Positions 30,245 through 39,266 of a stretch of DNA of 64,000 nt are shown here, one piece after another. The translations under genes and the position numbers were made by a program. Numbering within the stretch: position 1 is the first letter of the stretch; every line of letters begins with the position of its first letter. Under the pieces are notes generated by a model, which was not told the DNA's origin, searched no databases, and saw only the letters and a program-made list of their open reading frames with translations. Where the stretch lies: assembly GCF_040958095.1 (NCBI RefSeq), contig NC_091156.1, positions 21,404,199 through 21,468,198 on the forward strand. The letters run 5' to 3'. This stretch comes from Procambarus clarkii (Eukaryota; Arthropoda; Malacostraca; Decapoda; Cambaridae).

Positions 30245-30291
30245 ATGGTAGACAATGGCTCCCATAGCTCCTCTTTGCATTCCTTAAGTGC

Positions 30292-30535
30292 CTCAGAACT
30301 GAATGGACAGCACTTCGGATTCGTAGTCCTGAGGTTCCGGGTTCGATCCGCGGTGGAGACAAATAAGCAAAAAGTTTCTTTCACCCTGATGCTCCTGTTC
30401 ACCTAGCAGTAAAGAGTTACCTGAGAGTTACACAGCAACTATGGGCTGCTTCCTGGGGGTGTGTAAGAAAAATGAGGCCTGGTCGAGGACCGGGCCGTAG
30501 GGACGCTAGGCCCCGAAATTATCTCAAAATAACCC
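30292..30535 (+). mobile_element. tRNA-derived SINE, near full length
   Basis: tRNA-like head with box B GGGTTCGATCC at about 30339-30349, a body with TTTCACCCTGATGCTCCTGT, CACCTAGCAGTAAA and GGGCTGCTTCCTGG, and a tail GGTCGAGGACCGGGCCGTAG followed by ATCTCAAAATAACC. Fragments of the same family lie at 6672-6745 and 7556-7625. It separates FARV from LKECKEEL of the element C relic. I could not define a convincing target-site duplication. Confidence 0.85.
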
Positions 30536-30790
30536 TGGCAAACACTTCGTCCTTCCCTCTGGATTTGTTTGGCTTGAGTTTTACTATTTGTTTAATTACC
30601 TCCTCCCTGGTAACTGCTAAACTAGTCAACCTCTCCCCCCCCCCCCTCCCCACATAGACTTGTTCGGCTGAAGGCATATTGTTAAGTTCCTCTTTAGTAA
30701 ATACAGAGATAAAATATCTATTAAAAATACTACTCGTCTCTTCGTCATTATCCGTTATCTGACCTGTCTCAGTTTTTAATGGACCTATTT

Positions 30791-32284
30791 ATCAGACAAC
30801 CTGACACAATTTACTAATATTAAATACAATATGCAGATATTATTGCTGCTGTTGTACATATAAGTTAATCCATAGAAAATGTAGCCTGTAGTGGAATTTT
30901 CCGTCAATAGAAAACGGGATATAATTGCCACATAGCGCAATTAATTCACCAGCTATTCTGTTGGGAATTGTTCTTAATACAGCAGTCTTTGGACTTTTAA
31001 CATCATAAAAACATCTCATTTGAATTAACTTAATTATCAGCACTAAAGTAGAGTAAATGTCACCTTTCTACCATTTATTGACATCTGGACAAAGAGCCAG
31101 GGCATTAGTGGCTCCTATAATTCTCCCGTGGACGAAGTGTTATAGAGATCAAATTAGTGCTTCTACCATCATCAATACACAGTCAACATCTAAACAAGGG
31201 AAGTGTCTTTTCGAAATCTTATCTAATCATTTCCGGCCAGTAATGTCAGGCAGATAGGATTAATTCCGGTTAGCATGCATGACAAGCGACATCATCCAGG
31301 TAATTATTACTTGATCCTTATCTTATATAATATACAGTTTTTCCTCCGATATAGCTGTCATATATAGGGTTCCGACTTTACAGCAAGTGTCCTTTTAACA
31401 GGTGTAGAAGAGGAAGCAAGAATTAATCTTGGTACATCAGTACATGGATGGTGGATGCTGGTCTCTCAACTACGAGGATTATTTGGTGAAGTCATTCTTG
31501 TTTATACCTGGTGGACTAAGCCTATTATAAAATAAGATAAGGCTTCTCAATTATTATTACTAATATATGTAGTTTAATACTGTAGTTTGATTGGTTGCAT
31601 ATATATAAATTTAATATAAACCCCCACCCTAATGTGCACAACCCGCTCTCGCACAAGACAGTACATATATGACTTATTGCTTACTGTCACAATTTGGCTG
31701 ATTAATAAGTACATATGTGGTATATGCCAAATTTTATTTAATTTTTAAAGTATAAACTCATCCTATAGGATTGCTAAAGACCAGTTTTAATATTAGGAAT
31801 TTCTTTTTCAGTTTTATTAAACAATATAAATTTTATACAATATTTGACAATATCCTGAGTTACTTTACAATTTAATTAAATATTTTGGTTTTGTTTTATT
31901 ATTTTTATAAAACTGTAATGTCAATATCGTTATAGGTTAAGTACTAATTGTAATTAGAAGTAATAAGATGCTTATCATAACATACTAAGAAGGTTAGGTT
32001 AGGTTGGTGTTTTCTATTCAGCATTTCAAGGTAAACTCAAATATTCATAATAAATTAGTTTGTCACATATGCACTTATTAATAAGCCAATATTGACTATA
32101 AGCAAGTGCGAGAACGGGTTGATGTGCAAGGAGTCGATTTGTGAGAATATTGCAGAAATACAGTCCGCTAAACATCATACAAATTCCTATCAAAATATAT
32201 AAATTAGTGTAAATATAAACACTATAAATTCATATAAATTAAATAAATATAAATCTCACAGTCGATTCCCCACACTATCCTTTC
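30791..32284. other. no gene seen
   Basis: AT-rich DNA with a short TTAGG run near 31990 and small chance frames. No domain, RNA or TE signature was recognised. Confidence 0.5.
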
Positions 32285-33615
32285 CCTAATCTTTGTTCGA
32301 TATAACTGAAAAAATCCCTTTGGGATTTGTCTTTGCTTGCCCTGCTTTGCAAACTTCATAGTTTCTTTTTGCCCTCCTTATCTCTATTTTAACATTTCTA
32401 ACCAGTAACCAGTTGGATGAATTCTTGTTCTAAACTGACTTCCCTATTCTTAAACCTTTTGTACCAAGCTCTCTTTCTACCAATAAGGTTCTCTTTTTAC
32501 GTATAATGTTCTTCAGATTCTTTGTTATTCATTTCGTGTTATTATTATTCGATCTATTCAATTTATATGGTATACTACGCTCCTGTGCTTTGCTTAGAAT
32601 ATTTTGAAATAAGTTATATTTTAAATCTACATCGAAATCCCTTATTACGTCACTTATCGCTGGGTTCACGGTTCGCTCCAAGACCAGCCCACTCCCCCTG
32701 CCCAAGAGTTTGCATTCTATTTCACCCAAAAAATTTCTAAGGCCATTAAAATCAGCTTTTCGAAAATCTGGCACTTTAACTGAATTTTCTCCTACAAATC
32801 TATTACATTCCCTGCTAAATCTGATTTCTTTGTGATCACTGTTCCCTATTTCAATGTCATTAATTTGTGTTTCCCTGTTAGTTAACCCTTAGTCTAAAAT
32901 ATTATTTTCCCGTCTTGCTTAAGCAAGCAATCGTCAATTAATTTTAGAAAATCTTCTGCTTCATAATTTCCTGTTTTTTTTTGTTTTTTTTTGTTTTTTT
33001 GAGATATATACAAGAGTTGTTACATTCTTGTACAGCCACTAGTACGCGTAGCGTTTCGGGCAGGTCCCTGGAATACGATCCCCGCCGCGAAGAATCGTTT
33101 AAATCGTTGATTTGAATCGTTGTTCACCCAGTTTATTCCACTAAACTTAAAGTCACCCATGATACAAATACTGCTAGACCTAGATGCTCTAGATATTTCA
33201 TCCCATAGATGCTTTGCTTCCATTCTGTCTAAGTTTGGTGGCCTGTATATAACTCCTATTATAAAATAATTAGCTTTTTCGTTTAATTGTAGCCAAATAG
33301 CTTCCGTGTGTTGCTCAGTTTTGATTCCCACTTTTAGACTACATTTCAAATTGTCCCTAACATATATGGCTACTCCCCCTCCTCGTCTAATATATGTGTG
33401 TAAAATAGTTTAAATCCGTTTATCTGATATTCAGCTAATAGTTCTCTATTTTCTACATTTATCCACGTTTCGGTAAGTGCAATAATATATATTTTTTCTG
33501 TGCAGACAAGAGCATTTAAATAGTTTATTTTGTTTCTTAAACTCCTACTGTTTGTGTAATATTCCTTAAGTGTATTGTTATTTTGAGGCCCTTCTCCTTC
33601 CCTGTTCATTTTGCT
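32285..33615 (-). pseudogene. element C ORF2 relic: APE endonuclease and linker
   Basis: On the minus strand from 33609: EYYTNSRSLRNKINYLNALV, IIALTETWIN, then (33349 on) YFIIGVIYRPPNLDR, ICIMGDFKFSGINWVNN, then after a SINE EAEDFLKLIDDCLLKQ, GNSDHKEIRF (the SDH catalytic motif) and PDFRKADFNGLRNFLGEIE. It continues to LVRNVKIEIRRAKRNYEVCK near 32400. N, E, D and SDH endonuclease positions are recognisable, but frameshifts and stops are present and RT is missing beyond 32285. It is a dead copy, truncated at its 3' side, which is unusual for simple target-primed insertion. Confidence 0.8.
32970..33108 (-). mobile_element. SINE-like insertion inside element C endonuclease
   Basis: Minus strand: CGGCGGGGATCGTATTCCAG, CTGCCCGAAACGCTACGCGT, ACTAGTGGCTGTACAAGAA, TGTATATATCTC, then an A-rich tail of AAAAAAAAAC repeats. 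It interrupts the reading frame between NDSN and the EAEDFLKL block. It shares CCCGAAACGCT and AGTGGCT with the element at 42518-42690. Confidence 0.75.
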
Positions 33616-33739
33616 ATTTTTTCCCCCACCAACACATACGTTTATTGCCTCCGTTCTCTATATCAATTCCCATACCACTATTTATTAACAGTTTAAACCC
33701 TAACAAACCCTTCCAACCACAGGTTCCCACGAGTTGGCA

Positions 33740-34305
33740 ACAGCAACAACCCCAGCCCTGGATAGATGCACCCCATCACGAGCATACAAGTCATTCTTTC
33801 CATAAAAGTGTCCTCACATACCAATGAAAGATATTGCATTTAATTTGCAATATTTTTCCAGCCGGCAATTGACACCAAGTGCCCTCGACATTCATTCATT
33901 TCCCACTCCCTTTCTTGGAAGAATGCCACATATGATCGGGATTCCTCCCTTGCTCCTAACTAATTCAATGGCTGTCTTAAACCTCTGTATCAGTGCCTCA
34001 CTCCTAACTCGTCCAACATCATTTTCCACCGGCACTGATACACATAATGGGTTTGTTCCCATTTCCAGCCATAATATCATTCATATTGTTAACAATATCA
34101 CCAATCCTAGCTCCCGGATAGCAAACCCTTAACCTGTTCCCACTATCTCCGGCACAAAAAGCTCTATCCAAATAACTCACCTGGGAATTTCCCACAACCA
34201 AAATTCGCTTAGGTACTTCCTTCACGACATACCAAGGTGAAGACTTTCTACTGCTGCTCTCACCATTTGCTCCACTTGACAGACATTGTTTCTGCTGTCT
34301 TAGCT
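33740..34305 (-). pseudogene. element C ORF1 relic with SGNH/esterase domain
   Basis: On the minus strand: ELRQQKQCLSSGANGESSSR, then RILVVGNSQVSYLDRAF (nucleophile-type GNSQ block), CYPGARIGDIVNNMNDI, MCISAGGNDVG (G.ND block), RFKTAIELVRSKGGIPIICG, and DGVHLSRAG (Asp/His block). This is the SGNH/GDSL hydrolase layout known from the ORF1 of some CR1/L2-type elements. Two in-frame stops (after GVGNE and FIGM) and a frameshift near 34060 break it. It lies just 5' of the endonuclease on the same strand, as expected for ORF1 before ORF2. Confidence 0.8.
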
Positions 34306-34384
34306 CTGTTTACTTATCACTAACGCTTCGATAAATATATGCCAGTGTTCTATTTGCCATATTCGAACATTTATGTATTGATAT

Positions 34385-34625
34385 GTTTGTTTTAAGAACA
34401 TAAGAATGAAACATAAGGCCTATTGGCCCATACGAGGCAGCTCCTATTTATATCCACTCAATCTTATTCATATATATGTCTAACCTACGTTTTTAATGGC
34501 CAGGTCTTGTCCCTAATCTTTGTTTTAACTGAAAAAATCCTTTAAGATGTGTCCTTACTTGCCCTGCTATCACACCTTTATTGTTTCTTCTTGCTTTCTA
34601 TATTTATTTATTGACATTTCTAACT
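34385..34625 (-). mobile_element. element C fragment: linker joined to 3' end
   Basis: On the minus strand LVRNVNK, AGQVRTHLKDFFQLKQRLGT repeats the linker found at 32290-32420. It is then joined directly to IGAASYGPIGLMFHSYVL-like sequence (AACATAAGAATGAAACATAA on the plus strand), which I recognise as a CR1-type 3' end in decapods. The junction skips the whole RT. Confidence 0.55.
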
Positions 34626-34724
34626 AGTTTGACAAACTGGTATTCTAGCAAGACTAGACCCAAGACTTGACCGCCGCCACCACTGTTTATGTCCAGTATG
34701 TCCTCCATAACACCTGCCCCACCT

Positions 34725-36110
34725 GTTGACCTGGTGCTGATGGTGGCCTTGACCGCGGGTGACCTGGTGCTGGCCTTGACCGTGTGGTGACCTGATGCTG
34801 GCCTTGACCGTGTGGTGACCTGATGCTGGCCTTGACCGTGTGGTGACCTGATGCTGGCCTTGACCGTGTGGTGACCTGGTGCTGGCCTTGACCGTGTGGT
34901 GACCTGATGCTGGCCTTGACCGTGTGGTGACCTGATGCTGGCCTTGACCGTGTGGTGACCTGGTGCTGGCCTTGACCGTGTGGTGACCTGGTGCTGGCCT
35001 TGACCGCGGGTGTCCTGGTGCTGGCCTTGACCGTGTGGTGACCTGATGCTGGCCTTGACCGTGTGGTGACCTAGTGCTGGCCTTGACCGTGTGGTGACCT
35101 GGTGCTGATGGTGGCCTTGACCGTGTGGTGACCTGGTGCTGATGGTGGCCTTGACCGTGTGGTGACCTGGTGCTGGCCTTGACCGTGTGGTGACCTGGTG
35201 CTGGCCTTGACCGTGTGGTGACCTGATGCTGGCCTTGACCGTGTGGTGACCTGGTGCTGGCCTTGACCGTGTGGTGACCTGGTGCTGGCCTTGACCGTGT
35301 GGTGACCTGGTGCTGGCCTTGACCGTGTGGTGACCTGATGCTGGCCTTGACCGTGTGGTGACCTGGTGCTGGCCTTGACCGTGTGGTGACCTGGTGCTGG
35401 CCTTGACCGCGGGTGACCTGGTGCTGGCCTTGACCGTGTGGTGACCTGGTGCTGGCCTTGACCGCGGGTGACCTGATGCTGGCCTTGACCGTGTGGTGAC
35501 CTGGTGCTGGCCTTGACCGTGTGGTGACCTGGTGCTGGCCTTGACCGTGTGGTGACCTGGTGCTGGCCTTGACCGCGGGTGACCTGGTGCTGGCCTTGAC
35601 CGTGTGGTGACCTGGTGCTGGCCTTGACCGTGTGGTGACCTGGTGCTGGCCTTGACCGCGGGTGACCTGGTGCTGGCCTTGACCGCGGGTGACCTGGTGC
35701 TGGCCTTGACCGTGTGGTGACCTGGTGCTGGCCTTGACCGTGTGGTGACCTGGTGCTGGCCTTGACCGCGGGTGACCTGGTGCTGGCCTTGACCGTGTGG
35801 TGACCTGGTGCTGGCCTTGACCGTGTGGTGACCTGGTGCTGGCCTTGACCGTGTGGTGACCTGGTGCTGGCCTTGACCGTGTGGTGACCTGGTGCTGGCC
35901 TTGACCGTGTGGTGACCTGGTGCTGGCCTTGACCGCGGGTGACCTGGTGCTGGCCTTGACCGTGTGGTGACCTGGTGCTGGCCTTGACCGTGTGGTGACC
36001 TGGTGCTGGCCTTGACCGTGTGGTGACCTGGTGCTGGCCTTGACCGCGGGTGACCTGGTGCTGGCCTTGACCGTGTGGTGACCTGGTGCTGGCCTTGACC
36101 GCGTGCTGAG
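34725..36110. repeat. 28/27-bp minisatellite, about 49 copies
   Basis: Unit GGTGCTGGCCTTGACCGTGT plus GGTGACCT (28 bp), with a 27-bp variant TTGACCGCGGGTGACCT and two longer units containing GATGGTGG near 35105 and 35140. The reverse strand reads AGGTCACCACACGGTCA in every full unit. Overlapping 500-residue minus frames are by-products. Confidence 0.97.
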
Positions 36111-36264
36111 GGTGGCAAGAGAGCTCTCACGACTCGTGTAAAGTGGGTCAAGGGCCGTCAACTGTGTCACGCTATCTTGCATGACATGATATCCTTCCCT
36201 GAAGTATTGACCTTTGCTTAGTTTGATTTGATATGCCATGTTGTCCTCCGCTTAATTTGACCGT

Positions 36265-38420
36265 GACAAGTGTTGACCTTAGCTGTGGTGCTCCAGACAG
36301 ATGTTGACCTCAGCTGTGGTGCTCCAGACAGGTGTTGACCTCAGCTGTGGTGCTCCAGACAGGTGTTGACCTTAGCTGTGGTGCTCCAGACATGTGTTGA
36401 CCTTAGCTGTGGTGCTCCAGACATGTGTTGACCTCAGCTGTGGTGCTCCAGACACGTGTTGACCTCAGCTGTGGTGCTCCAGACACGTGTTGATCTTAGC
36501 TGTGGTGCTCCAGACATGTGTTGACCTTAGCTGTGGTGCTCCAGACATGTGTTGACCTCAGCTGTGGTGCTCCAGACATGTGTTGACCTCAGCTGTGGTG
36601 CTCCAGACATGTGTTGACCTTAGCTGTGGTGCTCCAGACACGTGTTGACCTTAGCTGTGGTGCTCCAGACATGTGTTGACCTCAGCTGTGGTGCTCCAGA
36701 CACGTGTTGACCTCAGCTGTGGTGCTCCAGACATGTGTTGACCTCAGCTGTGGTGCTCCAGACACGTGTTGACCTTAGCTGTGGTGCTCCAGACATGTGT
36801 TGACCTCAGCTGTGGTGCTCCAGACACGTGTTGACCTCAGCTGTGGTGCTCCAGACATGTGTTGACCTCAGCTGTGGTGCTCCAGACACGTGTTGACCTT
36901 AGCTGTGGTGCTCCAGACATGTGTTGACCTCAGCTGTGGTGCTCCAGACATGTGTTGACCTCAGCTGTGGTGCTCCAGACATGTGTTGACCTCAGCTGTG
37001 GTGCTCCAGACACGTGTTGACCTCAGCTGTGGTGCTCCAGACACGTGTTGACCTTAGCTGTGGTGCTCCAGACATGTGTTGACCTTAGCTGTGGTGCTCC
37101 AGACATGTGTTGACCTTAGCTGTGGTGCTCCAGACATGTGTTGACCTTAGCTGTGGTGCTCCAGACACGTGTTGACCTTAGCTGTGGTGCTCCAGACATG
37201 TGTTGACCTCAGCTGTGGTGCTCCAGACACGTGTTGACCTCAGCTGTGGTGCTCCAGACACGTGTTGACCTTAGCTGTGGTGCTCCAGACATGTGTTGAC
37301 CTCAGCTGTGGTGCTCCAGACATGTGTTGACCTTAGCTGTGGTGCTCCAGACACGTGTCGACCTTAGCTGTGGTGCTCCAGACATGTGTTGACCTCAGCT
37401 GTGGTGCTCCAGACACGTGTTGACCTCAGCTGTGGTGCTCCAGACATGTGTTGACCTCAGCTGTGGTGCTCCAGACAGGTGTTGACCTTAGCTGTGGTGC
37501 TCCAGACAGGTGTTGACCTCAGCTGTGGTGCTCCAGACATGTGTTGACCTCAGCTGTGGTGCTCCAGACAGGTGTTGACCTTAGCTGTGGTGCTCCAGAT
37601 ACGTGTTGACCTCAGCTGTGGTGCTCCAGACAGGTGTTGACCTTAGCTGTGGTGCTCCAGACAGGTGTTGACCTTAGCTGTGGTGCTCCAGACACGTGTT
37701 GACCTCAGCTGTGGTGCTCCAGACAGGTGTTGACCTTAGCTGTGGTGCTCCAGACACGTGTTGACCTCAGCTGTGGTGCTCCAGATAGGTGTTGACCTTA
37801 GCTGTGGTGCTCCAGACAGGTGTTGACCTTAGCTGTGGTGCTCCAGACACGTGTTGACCTCAGCTGTGGTGCTCCAGACAGGTGTTGACCTTAGCTGTGG
37901 TGCTCCAGACACGTGTTGACCTCAGCTGTGGTGCTCCAGACAGGTGTTGACCTTAGCTGTGGTGCTCCAGACAAGTGTTGACCTTAGCTGTGGTGCTCCA
38001 GACAGGTGTTGACCTTAGCTGTGGTGCTCCAGACAGGTGTTGACCTTAGCTGTGGTGCTCCAGACAAGTGTTGACCTTAGCTGTGGTGCTCCAGACAGGT
38101 GTTGACCTTAGCTGTGGTGCTCCAGACAGGTGTTGACCTCAGCTGTGTCGCTCCAGACAGGTGTTGACCTTAGCTGTGGTGCTCCAGACAGGTGTTGACC
38201 TCAGCTGTGTCGCTCCAGACAGGTGTTGACCTTAGCTGTGGTGCTCCAGACAGGTGTTGACCTTAGCTGTGGTGCTCCAGACAGGTGTTGACCTCAGCTG
38301 TGTCGCTCCAGACACGTGTTGACCTTAGCTGTGGTGCTCCAGACAAGTGTTGACCTTAGCTGTGGTGCTCCAGACAAGTGTTGACCTCAGCTGTGTCGCT
38401 CCAGACACGTGTTGACCTCA
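36265..38420. repeat. 31-bp minisatellite, about 70 copies
   Basis: Unit GTGTTGACCTTAGCTGTGGT plus GCTCCAGACAC. At the unit junction the sequence is ACACGTGT, ACATGTGT or ACAGGTGT. The right part favours ACAGGTGT and contains GTGTCGCTCC variants. It is separated from the previous array by only ~150 bp and shares TTGACC. Confidence 0.97.
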
Positions 38421-38489
38421 GCTGGAGACTAACTCTATATTCAGTTTCAAGTATAGATTCCATAGATGCTGAGGAACCTGTACACTTTT

Positions 38490-38556
38490 TAATTGACAGT
38501 TGAGTGGCGGGACGAGAGAGCTGAAGCTCGACCCCCACAAGGACAACTGGGCGAGT
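38490..38556 (+). mobile_element. CR1-like 3'-end fragment
   Basis: GTTGAGTGGCGGGACGAGAG, GAAGCTCGACCCCCACAAGG and ACAACTGGGCGAGTACA correspond to the 3' UTR of element A and its relatives, sense strand. The neighbouring bases 38421-38489 and 38557-38727 show nothing else I can assign. Confidence 0.6.
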
Positions 38557-38727
38557 ACAGTCTGGTGGACGTTTTGTGCTGCCCATACACCGAGGTTTCC
38601 GGTCAAACACATCATAGCTTTTTATACCGGTGATTCCAAGCCTTTGGCGGTCAGTAATTTCCTTCTAATTTAATCTTCTTATATGACCTGAGTGTTTGGA
38701 ACAATATATATAGTCTTGACTATATTG

Positions 38728-38797
38728 CTCGAACCATACCAACTATACTCTGCAACTGTACCAACCATGCTCTTGAACCATTCCAAAAACCATGCTC
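38728..38797. repeat. diverged units resembling the 24-bp satellite
   Basis: Three imperfect ~22-24 bp copies include TACCAACCATGCTCT, a 15-base exact match to the 22-bp units of the array at 45163-56918. They lie just upstream of element B. Confidence 0.5.
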
Positions 38798-39266
38798 ATG
38801 CTCTCGAAAATGCAGGAACAAGTTGGCAAGGGGTGCATGCCATTTTGGAACGCAGTGCAGATACATACACCCTAAACGATGTAAATCTTCAATTAGGGAC
38901 AAAATATTTTTAAAATTTTCAGTGCCCGGAATTCCAGGTGAGAGGTACACAGCAGTATAGACGGGAAGATCAATATGATAGTACTGGAAGTTTTTAACAG
39001 GAAGGCAGAAACAGTGGAACATATAAGAGAGGAACAGTCAGATGGAACCACTACAGGATTACAGAGGGGGGGAGGGAGGGAGATACCCACAAGACTGGAA
39101 TACAAGTCATCAACAAGCACACAGGTACTACACCACACAACACCCACACTACCACCAACACTGGACGAGCCACTACCAACACAACACACCCTGGACCTGG
39201 GTAGAGTGGGGGGGGGGGGGGTGAGGGAAGAACTACCAAAGCCCACCAGAAGTTACACACAATATG

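Larger units (their letters stand above)
29867..30790 (-). pseudogene. element C ORF2 relic: linker and start of reverse transcriptase
   Basis: On the minus strand: FNRYFISVFTKEELNNMPSA and VTREEVIKQIVKLKPNKSRG (30700-30550), then LKECKEELWEPLSTI (about 30290-30245), then GRVPESWKVANVVPIFKKGD and NYRPISLTSIVEKLLESIIA (30110-29990), the N-terminal RT blocks of CR1-type enzymes. A further NKSPGPDEVFARVLKGCKEE (about 29940-29870) repeats a segment that should lie earlier, so the relic is rearranged. Two SINEs split it. The catalytic FADD region is absent. Confidence 0.75.
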
